In this document: positions 11,501 through 25,207 of the stretch, piece by piece
Layout: each line of letters begins with the position of its first letter
Numbering within the stretch: the stretch's first letter is position 1
Source of the DNA: Phycomyces blakesleeanus NRRL 1555(-)
Lineage: Eukaryota > Mucoromycota > Mucoromycetes > Mucorales > Phycomycetaceae
Assembly: GCF_001638985.1 (NCBI RefSeq)
Contig: NW_017265147.1
Coordinates: forward strand, 1,085,545 to 1,149,544
Direction of reading: 5' to 3'
Length of the DNA stretch: 64,000 nt
Made by a program: the position numbers and the translations under genes
Notes under the pieces: model-generated
The model's database searches: none
The model's input: only the letters and a program-made list of their open reading frames with translations
What the model was told of the DNA's origin: nothing

Positions 11501-14500
11501 ACAAGATTATCTAGTACAAAAAAGCTGGATATAAAGACATTTAGCTTCAAGTCAAAACTTGCGTGCTATATATATTTTTTGACATGCTTCAAAGATAAGC
11601 CTTACAAAAATCTTTTAAGGCTTGAGGATAAATATATTAAATATATTGCGATGTTTTACATACATGTTTTTGAATCAAAATTAAGTCCAACAATTAACTC
11701 CCATTACATGATAGATTGCCTATATACTTTACAGCTATAAGAAAAGTGACAGATAGAATACATATTTTGATGTTAGTATTTGCTACCCAAAATACTATGA
11801 TAATTGCTTTTGGCTTCCAATCTAAATAACAAATGCTATTGGTATTTCAGAAACGTTAGCTAAACATTAATTATTAATTTTGATAACTTCTCTGTGATAA
11901 TTATTACAAAACACTGCCATGTGTTCATTATTTTTTTTTGGGTGGTATACACTTTGATTTTGGCAATTTAAATAACATCTTCTAGTGGTGGAAATATCGA
12001 TATTGATCTGTTGCTGAATAAATAGACACTGACTGACATTGCTTAACGTTTTATACAACTTTACTTGCTAGAAAAAAACACACCGGTTTCCAATTATTTT
12101 TTAGTTATATGCCCTGAGGGAAAAGTGAGATCAAAAAATTGACTTTTTGGTGCAAATAGCCTGATTTGTATTAATAAATGGTTTTCTTAGAGTAAAAAAA
12201 TATGATATTTTGATCAATGTTTGAGCAATCAACATAAACCATTGTTTATATAATGGATCTTAGTGTGCTCCACCAGATTATTTATTTATGTAAAAGCACT
12301 CTGCATAATCGATTTAGATATATAGCTGATTTTCTGTATTTGATTTGTCAATTTGATCAAAATGATCCTTTTTATTATACAGTTGCTCATTTCAGCAGTA
12401 AATTCAACCATCTTTAGTATATAGTTGTCTGATTAATTAAATATTGTCTAAAGTTTTAATAGCTAAAATACTGAAGCCTCGACCTTCATTCATATTGTAT
12501 AAATTAACAGAACTAACTTCCAAACGATGTGGGTGGCATTGCAGCCTATAGTTAACATACAGAACATAACAACCTTTAAACTGTCTACATGGCGTTGAAG
12601 CCTCCACCTGGCTCACAGGATACACCAACCGCTAATTGATCCACATGAAATCGTGACCTCCAATTGACCCACACAGCACCTTATCAAAGCTCTTCAAAAA
12701 TAAACTCGTTTATTTTGACCATCGCACACACAAACCATCTTTATATTTAAAATATTTTTAAAGTATTATATTCTGAGGATTGATGAGTGCCATTATTGTA
12801 TTATCAGATCCCTTCAATGTGTGTATGGTCTCTTGAATTTTTGTGCTTTGACAGGCTGCAAATAATTTATATACTTTAATATAAACCAACGTACCTTCCT
12901 GCAAAATATAATAAACCCCGACGTGCAAACAGCTTGAAAGGATCAAGCCTCAAAAATGAAAACAGCTACCAAGCGTGTAAAGCAGACAATCTTGCCATAG
13001 TGGTTTCCTTATGAAAGTCTTTATTAAATCCTCTAAGATAAATCAACTTGTTTTAAAAAAAAAGACCTTTCTCTTGTATTTTGCTGTATCCAATATTGAT
13101 CACTATTAAGAACTATACACAACTTTTGGTATCATATATAAAACTTTACATATTGCTCTTGTAATAGTCAAAACTCTATTACATTTCTAAGAAATCAATC
13201 AGACATCGACTGTGCGTATATATACCAAGCACGTTCAAGAGTTTAACAATTTTTAAACGCGTGTTCATTCTGTTTTTTACCCTAAAAACACTTGTTTTCT
13301 ATCATGATTGGCTGGTAAAAGGAAGCGCGAATCAACATCGGACGTCAGGCTAAATGAGAAAAATAGAAAATTGATCTCTAATGCGCAATGTTTTGACAAA
13401 CTCATTTCTGCAAGAACATTATGAGAGTTATATATAAGCTAATGAGCTATTCGCATGAGCAGAATTGTAGTTCTTGATGGTAAATAAGGTTTCGCATCGT
13501 TGTTGCTCGTCTTTTTCTGTTTTTTGTGTCCTTTTTTGTTTACTTTTTGCTTTTTTTTTCATAGTCTTTAGCTCTAGTAGTCACATGCATATGAAAATAG
13601 TCACGCATTTTTCCCTTTAGTTTTTTTGCAGGTGTACACGTCAGCGATGAAAGAATAGAAGAGATGTGTAAAGTAGATGGAAGACTCCATTTACTTTATT
13701 CCTCTTCACTAAAAAGGAGCTCGTGAAACTCAACTCCGTTAAAGTAGTTGAAGTGACGATTGACGTTCTTTCAAAAAATAAAGTGTGTGTGTGTGCTAGG
13801 TACCACCACACTCGCCTGTGATCTTTTTTGTTTGGAATTAGTGAGTTTAATAAGAAAATGCAGCATGATTGTATTGAAGTTCTGTTGATATTTTATAGAG
13901 TTAGGAAGCTCAAAAAAAAAGGTAGACCTTTTAAAATATAACTTGTATGAAACTTAGAATAAATAATTAAGAACGGTATTGGTCAAACTGGCTGTACCAG
14001 CAATAATGATACTATACTAGGAACATCTTCAGAGCATCTTTACCTGTCCACTTTGACTTCATTTTTATCTTACATTTAAAATTGATTGTTGAAGGTGCTC
14101 TAACAACAACAGAGAAGACAGACTTGATTATTTTCTTTATTAGGTAAATAAAAGCCAGGATATTCCTTTTAAGTCTTTTTTTTTTAGAAAAAAAAAACAT
14201 TCATGGTCAAGAGCTACTACAGTCTAGGTGGCGTTATTCCCAAGGCAATCAAGTCGTTTCAATCAAGTTTTTTTGCTTTTGTTTTTTTTTGTTTTTGAGT
14301 GACCCCAATAAGTATACAAGTATGCATACGAGTCTATATATATATGGTCATTTATTCATTGCACTTCAATTGGACTTGTCTCCATTGAATCAGTAAAGTA
14401 CAAAATGCCTCTTTCTATATATAATACGATTCATTTTGATTTCTTTTTATCAAGTAACAGAGTACTAAGGTTTGTGTAGATAAGAGCTGTCAGAGTCTAA

Positions 14501-17149
14501 GAGTCGAGGTGTATATATATATATTGGGTTTCCTGATCTGAATATCATTTTCCTCAGCCAGCCAAGACTCTAAGCTACATTACAGTAATGCAACTTTCAT
14601 TTAATTTAGAAATAATTGCTTCACAGGTTAATTGTAAACCTCAATAAAGATGTGATAAGCGTCACAAGTTATAAACACACATTTGGGAAAGAGATCCCGT
14701 AATAGTGAGGGGTGAAATCCAAGTTGGCTGATTTGATCATTTATTATTTCCAGGCTCAGTTGATCAATATAATCACACAACAATTTGTTCGTGGCCACCA
14801 CATTATTTATTACTAAAGGTGAAGTTTGAATTTGGTGTGCTTGACCTGTCAAGAGAATTGTTACTAATTGTCATGGTTGATCACTAATACCAAATAACAA
14901 CAAGATGATGGGCAATAATAAGCTAATAAATTCAGTGCGTTTTGGGGTGACCATCCTTTACTGATCTTATCTGTCTACTTCAGGCGTAATGTTTTCTTTT
15001 ATATATATAAAAGACCAAGAAAATGAGAAGAGCGAAAAACAGACTTGATATTCTGAAAATTGGAATAGTTCGGTTTCATCTTTGTTGTATATATAATCAA
15101 AATTAGAATCATACACACACACAACATTAGAGATAACAATACAAATATATATTATTACCAGCGCATTTTGCTAGAGATTTCCTTGTTTACAAGTAATTAT
15201 TTATTTAGGAAGGTAGGTTTGTAAATTGTAGGCAAAAGATTGAAGATTATCTTTATATATATATATTAGTTTGGATCTATCTCTTTATTTCTATATATAC
15301 ATATAAGTTGAGGCTGTAGAGCTGCATATAGTGTGCAGATATTAAACATAATACTGGCGTGTGTATTTATGCACAGTAATATTTATTTGTATACATATTT
15401 GACATGAATGGATACATATAATATGGAGTTTATTTTATGAGACCAAAGGCTCATTAAAAAGAAAAGAAAATTAGGCTTGAAATTGATGTTTGATTTGATA
15501 AAATTTGTTGAATACGTTTCAGTTCCACCTATTTGTTCTTGTTTTTCAATGCTTGAATATACTGGGACCTGTTCAGAACAATAAGATAAAAATTATAAAG
15601 AATCATAAAAAAAATGATTTAAATAATCTGCTGTTGTTCATCATTGTAAAGCCTATTTACGTTTGATTGCACCTATCAAGGTACATTTAAGATTACAAAG
15701 TCTAAAGCCAAGATTCGAAAAGAAAACAAATGAGGTGTATCTAATTTATCTATTTCCTTTTATTAATCTCCACCGACCAGAGATAGCAAACAAGTACATA
15801 TTCATAAATAAATAAGAGTATCATTTTGTACCTTGTTTAAATATAATATTATTTTTGAACGCTTGGCCATTAAAGTAACAAACCTGGGTTATAGGCAAGA
15901 AATAGCAAATACCTTTTATAATCTTCATCCCTTGTAAATAATAAAAGTATATATACACATACACATACACATACACACAATAAAGTCAATTCACTTGGTG
16001 TTACACAGATGCTTTTTAATACATATTTTATTTGGCTGGATATTAACATTGACATCATTATACCGTAAGAGTTAGGCTCTAAAGAAGAACGTTAAAGCTA
16101 AATGACAATTGATGATATTAAAGAATTAGACACATTAGAGATAGTGTATATGATTTTTGTTTAATGTGATCTTTTAAATAAGTGAAAGATGTGAGAATTG
16201 TGTAGCCTACCGTGCGATTATAGATATATATAGCTGTATATAGGATTAATAGTAGTGATCAAAGTTAGCTGATTATTCAAAAATAAACTTGCTGTTATTT
16301 GAGATAACTAACCAACTCGTTTTTTAAACTTTCTTTTTCTTTTTCTTTAATATTAATACCAGTACTGGTGGATCATCGATCTTATTGGCTATAATCAATA
16401 TAATTGTATTTCTGATTATTATTTTAGCAATAGAATTTTCATCCACTCATTTCTTTTTATATATATATATATACATCTTAACACAAATGAATTTGTAGAC
16501 TGATTGTAACCCTTTAACCAATCAAATACCAGTTCTCCTAATTAGACTTTTATGTGACCAATCACTTTTACAGTTGATTAACATAATCGTAGAAATAAGA
16601 AAGGAATATTATGTTATATTAAAGCAATTCGATCAACAAGGGACACTTCTTGGATTCATTTTCAATTTCAATTTCATTTTCATATTTAATTTCATTAGAA
16701 GCAAAATTCAATAAGAGAATATTCCATTGTTAGCAATCAATAATAAGTAATGAACATAAAGGAGTGTCTCATTTAGGCATTTTTAAGCAACTCCCTCGTT
16801 TTCTGCCTTTCTCACACAAAATAACAACTCTCTATTTTCTCCGGAATGAATTTATCTCACCATACATCATGCCTTTTTTTTCTTTTTCTTATTGCTTTTA
16901 TAAACTAGACTCCGATTGAATGTGACGTATCATATATAAATATTTTATTTTATTTTATTTTATTTTTTGGGTTTAAAAACCAAGTGCTCTAAAATAAAGC
17001 GTACCTTGATTCTCATTTAATTTTTCATACATCATCCATCTTCAAACTTCTTCGGTAGCTCTCTTTTTTTATATATCTCCTTTTGTTCTTGTTCTTGCTC
17101 TTGTTCTATTGATATTTGCTGTCCTTTATTGAACAAAGTTATTCTAATA
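8521..17149. other. 8.6-kb gene-poor region
   Basis: No gene of ordinary size can be supported. Short open frames exist but are lysine/asparagine/isoleucine-rich and lack motifs. Contents noted: a C12 run near 9470, a candidate small frame at 10192-10371 (separate entry), a GC-richer patch at 10577-10690, a direct repeat AATTGAYCCACA at 12634 and 12662, and many A/T runs and TA tracts. No tRNA B-box with a matching acceptor stem was found. The last 300 bases are the promoter side of the FHA-RING gene. Confidence 0.5.
10192..10371 (+). CDS. Doubtful small ORF, possible third H3-like relic
   Basis: An ATG at 10192 gives 59 residues beginning MASIFNRGAFP, then an NNNKKNSSYSKQEY stretch and KKEYYKSCFSKLEN. 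The order GAFP, NNKK, SKQEY resembles GGFP, NNKK, KKQY in the H3-like locus at 35919, and YYKS followed by KL recalls the YQKST to RKL segment of histone H3. Lysine and asparagine are cheap in AT-rich DNA, so this may be chance. Kept at low confidence. Confidence 0.15.
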   Translation: MASIFNRGAFPKNNNKKNSSYSKQEYHKSKKEYYKSCFSKLENIHILRSKTRKHYYLSL

Positions 17150-19480
17150 ATGGCAGACTTTATTTGTCTAGCAATGGCTACTCAGTTCTCAGAGCCTCCG
17201 GTAGAGACAGCGTTTCATTCAACTTCCTCTTCACCTCCTCATGGATCTCTTCGTCGATCTCTTCACATCCCCCAGGGCGCGACCTCATTGATCTCTCGCC
17301 GATTTTCTCGTACTTCAGGTGTCAGACAATCATCTGAACCTGTAGACATCTTTGCTGTTGATGACCACCAACAACCTCCCCAACAAATCCCGCAATTACC
17401 TACACTTCATGTTCGCATTGTTCCAAGTATTGAAAATCCAAACCGTTGCATGATATTTGATATTGTAGATCGAGTATTGGAGGCTGGGACAATCATCAAA
17501 CTTGGTAGATTCGCAGAACGAGCAATGGCAGAAAATCACTTGTCTTTCAAAAGCAAGGTTGTTTCTCGATCTCACTGCGAAATCCGTATGGAACACGATG
17601 GCAAGGTACGCTTGATCTATTGAACACAAACTGGTGTTTAAATTAGGTGCCACCAACTTACATATGGGCATGTCATGCCATATTTTTCTTTTTCTTTTTC
17701 TTCTTGTTCTTAATAGCTCTATGTTCGCGATACAAGGTCATCTTCTGGAACATTTCTCAACCACGTTCGCCTGTCTCCAGCAAACCAGGAGAGCAAGAAT
17801 ACCGAAATCAAGGATGGCGACATTGTCCAACTAGGCGTAGATTATCAGGGCGGTCTGGACGAAATCTATCGATCTGTAAAAATGCGTTTCGAGGTCAATC
17901 ACACCCAAAATCAAACAAACTCGTACAGCGTGTCAGCTTTCACAAACCTGCGAAATTTCACTAGCCCTCCCAGGCACATGTGTTCTAGTAATCCAGGCCA
18001 CGGAACCAGTAACCTTTCGGCTGGTGTTGCTGCTTGTGCTGCTGCCTGTGTTGCTTCTACTGGCGGTAGTGGCTGCACTGATACTGCTGCTTCTGGGTCG
18101 GCTGTTTCTTGCACACAACAACAGGTGATGGCTACAACAATGTCAGCAGATGATTTTTACCCAGAAGAATCAGTCGAGGTCGAAGAATGCTGTATTTGTC
18201 TATATGCCATCGCACCATTCCAGGCCCTGTTTGTTGCTCCCTGCGCTCACTCCTACCACTACAAGTGCATCAGACCCCTTCTCAAAAGCTATCCAGGCTT
18301 CCAATGCCCAATCTGCAGAACTTATTCTGATCTTGAAGCCAGTGTGGCTATTGAAGCCGAAGAGGTCATTGAAAAGTATCACACCAGATCCCCCATGGCC
18401 ATATCACCTCCTCTTCAGTCCTCTATCCCATTACCACAAGCACAGTCGTTATTACTTTCTACAAATCCTGGACCTGTTTCGCCTTCTCCTGTCATTGCAC
18501 AGCCCCTAGAAACAGTCAGTGCCGCAAACAGCACCGATAGATCTCTGGATCGACCACACGGACAGCCAATTGAACAGTCAGATGAAGAGCTAGAGTTACC
18601 ACCTTTTGAAGACACTGTCGAACTCACACCACAGGAAACCATTGCAGTAGCGCATCCAATCGCTGTCACAGAATCTGCTCTCCTTGATCCCCTGTCCACA
18701 TTTGTTCCTTCTCCTGCTCTCTCCCGCACACAATCAGGTAATTTGTTATATATATTTTTTTTAGTATTTATTTTAGTGTTGTGAAACATCGTCTGACCAA
18801 ATGAAATAAATATATATACATGGATACAAGAATGAATAAATGAAATGAATGAGTAAAGAAGGCTTACACAACCGTTTTGTACTTTTCTTATAGCACGAGA
18901 CACAGACGCTGTAGATTTTGAAGGAGCAATAAGACCACCACTTCCTCTGCCAACAGGAACAACAGGAACAGAAGTAGTAAGAGAAGAAGACGAGGAATAT
19001 GAAGAAGCGTCACAGGGAAATTCTGCCAGACGCGCCACCGAGGCACTGTCACCATCACTGTCACCATCATCATCACCACCTGCCTCATCCTCAATACCCG
19101 ACCGTCGCACTACAAACCTAATGGAGAAAATACGAATGGCTTTTTCTGAAAAGAGAAAACCAACAGTGTCTGGAAGAAGCGAAGGTCGCAATAGTAGAGC
19201 ACGGTCAGCAACAGGATATAGCAATGTTAACGAGGACGAAGAGATGATGGACGGTGGTCTCTCGGATGACCCTTACAGCCCCACATCGTCTTCACCATCA
19301 CCCCCTTCCAGCCCTGGAGGATTCCAGCGCTCTTTGTCTGTCATCACACACACTCTTTCTCGTCAATCCACTACACACAATAATACCCTTGCCAATATTG
19401 AAGAAGAAGAAAGACCCGAGGATCGAAACAACCGACAGTGGAATTCTTCTGATCCTTCTGCTTGGATGTATTGTGCATAA
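17150..19480 (+). CDS. DMA1: FHA-RING E3 ubiquitin ligase, Dma1/Dma2 type
   Basis: Homologue of yeast Dma1/Dma2 (fission yeast Dma1, vertebrate RNF8/CHFR class), E3 ligases that link phospho-threonine recognition to mitotic checkpoint and septin control. Exons 17150-17605, 17717-18737 and 18894-19480 give 687 residues, all in phase with GT-AG sites. The FHA domain spans about residues 84-215, with LGRF, SRSHCEI and the SSSGTFLN loop. A C3H2C3 RING lies at about 310-351: CCIC, then CAHSYHYKC, then CPIC followed by RTYSDLEAS, which is typical of Dma proteins. The C-terminal half is long, Ser/Pro/Glu-rich and probably disordered. The ATG at 17150 is the first in frame; a second at 17174 could also serve. 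It is convergent with the Mtr10 gene. Confidence 0.93.
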
Positions 19481-20274
19481 AGCAACCACCAAAAAAAACT
19501 AACCCTCTCTTACTACTTTCATCTTTATTTCTTTGCAACACTTCTTTATTTTACTTTTTTTGTTTGATTGTTTTTTTTTATCTTTTGCTTGTTTTCTATA
19601 TATTTATTATATATATATATATATATATTATCATTTATCATTAATTATTTTCAAATTTCTATGTAATTAATATTTTTCTTTTGGTTGTTAAATATCAATC
19701 ATTTTTTTTTTCACTTTTCTACTACTTCTTCATCTTCTTCATCATCTTTTTCTTCTCCTTTTTGGTCCCTCGAATTTCCTCTCCTATCAAGGATTCCTTA
19801 TTATATTATATTTCCTTTATATATATTTATATATTTTATAAACTGTATTTCTTTGAGGAAATATTTCAATGTATAATCCACGTTCCTACTCAATATAAAG
19901 ACTCAACCCTGCCTTTTATATATACATGTAGCAATAGATTGTTTGTCTGTTTGCTTGTTTGCTTGTATGCACGTATGTTTGAGCTTTGTGTTTGTGTTTG
20001 TGTTTGAGTTTTTATTTTATTTTACTGTCTTGTTCTGTGGAAATTTTTTCTCCTGTAAAGCATCACAAAATCAGATACAATACGTCGTACAGAAGCCCAT
20101 TTCTTGGCTTGAATAGCACTACAAATAAACACACGCACACATAAATAAGTAAGAGAACAGAATGAAAATAAAGTATAGATTATCATGAGTTTCCAGGATT
20201 TTTATTTTTCTCGATTCCAAAAACGATAAAAAAAAAAGAAACAAACTTAAAATAAAGTAAAATAGCAAATTCAC
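19481..20274. other. Convergent 3' spacer
   Basis: T-rich 3' flanks of the FHA-RING gene and, on the other strand, the Mtr10 gene. A TA tract lies at 19610-19630 and there are long poly-T stretches. No gene is seen. Confidence 0.5.
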
Positions 20275-23200
20275 TTACTTTGTGTAGTTTCCCAGGAAAT
20301 CCCGTTTCTCTGCCACAGTCAGAGATTGTTCCGAAACTCCAGTCACTACTCTGATGGTCCACTGCATACTCTCGATTGGTAGGAGCTGCGAGAGCGACCG
20401 TAGTAGAGACGCGACGTCGGGTACGATCTCCCATTGATAGTAATTCAATAGGCCACAAAAAAGAAGCTCAAAGAAACTATTTCCGGATTGCTTGAACAGG
20501 CACAAAATGCGTGATCTATCAAGTCCGAAAACAAAAGCGGAGGATTGTAGTGCGTGTGCTTGTGCTGGAGCTGGTGTTAGTGGCAGTAGTAGTGGTAGTG
20601 GTGGTGGTAGTGGTGGTGGTTGTTGTTGTACACCTGACACCTGATTTGAGTCCAATTCGTCCACTGATAAGGTGATACCAAGTAACCGTCGATAGAAAAT
20701 CAGGACAGCTGCAATTGTATTTGATTCTCTCATCCCAAGTCCTGCAAGACCTGCCTGAAAGACTGAAGGAAGAAGATGGCTCTGTACAAGTGGAATCGGT
20801 GCACGGTCCAAAAACGCAGCCACAAGTCTAAAGTAATGTTCAATAACTGTAAATAGAAACAGATATATATATATAAAAGAGAATATAGAGAAAATAAAGA
20901 GGAAACAATGGTTATTATTGTCATTTGTTATTATTGATATTATTTCAATTGTTGTTGCCATGGTTATTGTTTCCATGGTTATTATTGATGTGTGCATTTT
21001 ATAAAAATAAAATAAAATAAGAATAAAAAAATTCATATATATATATATATATAAAATAGTTAATAGAGATTTAAAGGTTATTTCTTTTTTTTTCTTTTGG
21101 TAATTTGATGTTTTTTTTTTATTATTATTATTATAGTTACAGTTATTATTAGTATTACTATCAGTATTAGTATTTCTATTGTTATTATTACTACCAGTGC
21201 TAGCACTTCTACTACTACTATTCTTAGCAATAGTGGTAAAAGTATTAAAATTAATATTAATATTAGTATTAGTATTACCATCAGGAATGTCTCCAAATGA
21301 ACATTGGTCAAGTCTGAGAAAAAGGGACGAACTTAGTCGTTCGACTAGCCCAAAGCATGGTGGAACACTGTCGGTACCCTCGACTGTGTATTCTTTTATA
21401 ATCAGGGTGGCTACCCAGAGATAGATACTCAGGCCACTCTTCTCAAACACATGTACGATACGTTCCATTAACTGGGGAAGAAATGGGCAGAAATGAGATT
21501 TGTAAGATCGGATGGCATTCTCAAACACTCTGCACAGACTGTCCGCAAAGCTTTTCACGGTTCCTAGATTCCCAAAGCACAAATCAAATACCGGCCAAAT
21601 ATCTCCTAGGAAGTCAACACAAGGGTGGGGTAAGTTATTGGGAATCTGGAGACGCACGATATCAAAGTATATTCCTATTTGCGACAGGAGATCTACAAGT
21701 AAGAAATATATAATATTAAAATTAAATTGAGTTCAATTGAATTGAATTAGATTCCATTGAATTAAAAGTGTGTCTATACATATATCATCACGGTCTCAAA
21801 TTACTCTTTAGATACTTACCTCCTGCCTTGGTGATCTCCTTGTGACACAATATAGCCTTGTCCTTGGAGACAATGTCATGCAAATCTTGAGCCAATGGCA
21901 AACAAAACAATTGTAGTGTACTGTACACTTGAGTCGTCGGCAGGACAGCCAGTACATGCGCTACTGCTTTTGTTACCTCGAATGCATCTTCAAGAGACAA
22001 TGATCGAACTATGGCAAGATAAAATAAATGTAATTGGGCTACATAGTCTACCAACAGCTAAACAGGATAAAAAAAAAGTAAATATATGAATAATATCTTA
22101 TTAACATAAAGATAACCACAATAATCTTTGATAAAATATTACCTCGCTGCAGTCTTTACAGAGATACTTGAGTGCAAGTGCACTGGCAGCTACAACTTCG
22201 TCATTTTGGAAACCAGCCGAAATGAAGTTGAGTTGGTAGATGATATATTCTGGATGAAGACGAGTCCAGAACGAGTAGCGGGAGATGACCAGGGTTGCTG
22301 CGTAGCGAGTCTTGGGATGATCGGGGATTATTGACAAGAGTTCCATGATATGAGGCATGACCTGATCTTCATTTGCCGGTACTTCTGAGCCCATGGCCCT
22401 CAGAGAGAATATAGGGGCCTCGATCTCTTGCCAACTGACACCACCAGCCTGGTTGTTCTCGAGCATTACCATCACCTTCTTTAATCGGCTGAGCGGCTTA
22501 CTCAGACACCTTTGTGGAGACAGAATCCGGCAGCAGTCCTTGAGTGTGTCGCCCATCTGGTGTCGAAAGTCTCTAAAGTCGTCTCTGTCCTTGGCAGTCC
22601 AGCTCGCCGTAGATTGTGGATAATGTAGGTGGCAGATAAGCGTGTCAGCGAGGGCGTCGTAGTAGCAGTAGAACATCGAGACGTCCTGGTGTTCTCGCCA
22701 CGACACCAGAGCCGTGGTCAACTCAGACCAGAACTTGAATGTCATCTGGACAACGTCGAGGTCGTCGTGTGCCGTGCACTCTGCCACACCGTCCAGAATG
22801 GTGCAAAAGTAGTCTGGATACCTGACCACCAGTGGTAAGTATGCCTCGCCAGCCTCCACAAATATTCGGCAGAATCCACGGATCTTGTCTGTGTTGGCGT
22901 CGGACTTGGCGTCCTTTAGGTATCTGAGAATCGTTGCAAAGTAAGGGTGGATCGTCTTGATCATCGATCGGGACTTCACCAGCTCTTTCTTGGTTTCGTG
23001 GATCATCTCACACACCACGTCTGCGCACACATCAAACAGGTCCTCGCTCGCAAGCCCTCTGAATGCAACCCCAAGTAATGGGCTTGCTCTCAATAGCTGT
23101 GTTTCCACATTACCTGTCCTGAGCCAGCTACAAAGACAGCGCAATAGGCAATCTTGCAAATCGATATTCCCTTCTACAAAAGGTAACATACACAAAAATG

Positions 23201-24265
23201 TACATGTGTATACAAATAAATTATCAAATAAATGTATATTTTGTCTATCTCTCTTTGTGTGTGTGTGGATAATTGGGTACACAGATACATAGAGAGGAAG
23301 GTAGATATATATATATATATATATATATTGTTATTATTAAAGAAAAATAGCTTACCACTAATATCCATATATGATAATAATAATTTTATAACTTGCTTAG
23401 AATTCTGCTTTACCAAGACATTACTTCTTTCTTGAAACTCTACATCCTATTACTCTTATCTTTATAAACTTTAACTGTATTTTATATATACATGTGTGTG
23501 TGTAATAATAATGATAAAGATATATTATATATATAAAGGTTTCTAAACTCACCGAAAGTGGTAATCTACTATTGCCACTCATTTCTTCTGGCAAGACTTT
23601 TAGGAATTCGATCAAGACAATGTGTGACTCTGGAGACTTTCCGAACTTCTGGACAATATCCTGTACAGGATACTTCCAAGAGGTAATTTGGATAGCCAGG
23701 TCAGCCACGGCTAGGCAAAGTTGGATCATAATTACTTTGGGCCCTGATATTGAAACCCAAAGTAACTCTACAAGTGAATCTCTAAGATCCATTTGGGTGG
23801 GATGATCTAAATCTCTTAGATCATATGTCACCTATAGTGTACATTAGCGAAATGAGAGACAATAAAACAACGATAGCAATAATGATAATGATAACGAGAA
23901 TAATAGGAAAACAGATAGCGGACCTTTTGTCTAAAAGTCTGTGCGGCAAAATGTTTTGTTTCAATATTTGTGTCTTGGGATCGTAAAAGATAATCAGCAA
24001 TTGTCCATGCTTCTGGCTTGTTGTAAATTATGTATGCGGATGAGCATGAGAATTATATAATCACAACCAAAATTCTCAATATCTTACTATTACTAAACAC
24101 TCGCCTTCTCTACCCTTCCTCCCCCCCTTTTTTTTCTCTTTTCTTTCTTACCTGCTTTTGAAAGTCTTCTAACCAATTGTTGGCATCTTGTCTTGATTGC
24201 ACATTGGTGGCCGAGTACAATAATGAAAGAGCTTCCAATACTTGTGCGACTGATCCAATCGACAT
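20275..24265 (-). CDS. MTR10: Importin-beta family receptor, Mtr10/transportin-3
   Basis: Karyopherin of the Mtr10/TNPO3 family, which carries SR-type RNA-binding proteins and tRNA-related cargo into the nucleus. Eight exons on the minus strand: 24152-24265, 23924-24016, 23553-23831, 23356-23437, 22143-23173, 21820-22057, 21279-21692 and 20275-20846; 940 residues against 923-972 in known members. The start at 24265 gives MSIGSVAQVLEAL, then NWLEDFQKQPEAWTIADYLL and HFAAQTFRQK, as in the family N-terminus. Later anchors are LVKQNSKQVIKLL, GFCRIFVEAGEAYL, VQMTFKFWSEL, HPEYIIYQLNFIS and VIEHYFRLVAAFLDRAP. A proline/glutamine insert of about 35 residues (encoded around 20545-20640) is unusual. 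The 432-nt intron 20847-21278 is stop-free and in frame. The stop at 20275 overlaps a possible GTAAGT donor, so a further tiny exon cannot be ruled out. Confidence 0.93.
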
Positions 24266-25207
24266 TTGCTAGCAAGACAAAGGGAATCTCAGATGAGCTT
24301 CTTCGCAGGTTGAAATCAACGTCACAGTCCCAATCCCCCTGGATGAAAGAGGTCCATTTACGGGATATTTTCATCTTTTGTATATATATATATATGTATG
24401 TATGTATGTATGCGTGTATGTATACCTATGTGTGTGTACGCTTGCATGTATATATGTATGCATACATATGTAAATATATACATATAATGCATATAATACA
24501 TACAGTACAAAATGTGATAAAAATCTGTGTAGCTTCAAAGAGATTTTAAGATGTAATCATCTTTCCCTCCCCTTTGCTTATATTTTCTTCTTTACCAAGT
24601 ATATATATTATATGTGGATATGCGTTTCTCAATTCTCGCACATAACACAATGATATGGATTGCTGACTCTTTCTTAATTTTAAACTCTTGTGATTGAGTA
24701 GATCGAGATAGAGAGAGATATACATAATTAAGCTTACACATCCATGTATACGCTTATTAATGGCTGGTCTTTAGATCCTTCACCAAAAGAATTTTAAAAA
24801 AAAAAGCGGCGAAAGAGGGATAGATTGAGGATAAAGGAGAATTCGATGGTATTTTCGATGAGAAGTAGGATTTCCCACATTATGCTATTGATCGATTATC
24901 CAACTGACAATATTAGACAAAATAAGATAAAATATAAAGTAACCAATAGCCTGGTGTGAATTGTATATACTTACTGTTAATTACTAAGCATATTTGCTTC
25001 CTTTTTTTTATCATTATTTTTATTAAAAGAAGGTCTAGTATATATATGTATATTCTTTAAAGGTGTCTATCTAAAGAAAGAAACAGAATGAAGATTGTTT
25101 TTTGAAGAAGTAAACGAACAGATATCTTTCTCTTTTTTGTTGTTGTTAATGGTTTTAATTTAGATCTTCTGGTAATATATATTTTATCTACATGGAAACT
25201 TCTCTAT
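24266..25207. other. Upstream region of MTR10
   Basis: Promoter side of the minus-strand Mtr10 gene and 3' flank of FAD1. It holds a TATG/TATA microsatellite at about 24380-24500. No gene is recognised. Confidence 0.5.

Noticed and set aside
14628..14852. 74-codon minus-strand frame
   Set aside because: Composition is less biased, but no motif or splice partner was found.
18415..19224. 269-codon minus-strand frame
   Set aside because: Shadow of the low-complexity exons of the FHA-RING gene; it also spans that gene's intron.
21078..21311. Asn-rich or Ile/Leu-rich coding stretch
   Set aside because: Consists of ATT/AAT-type repeats within an intron of MTR10; kept only as an exitron question.
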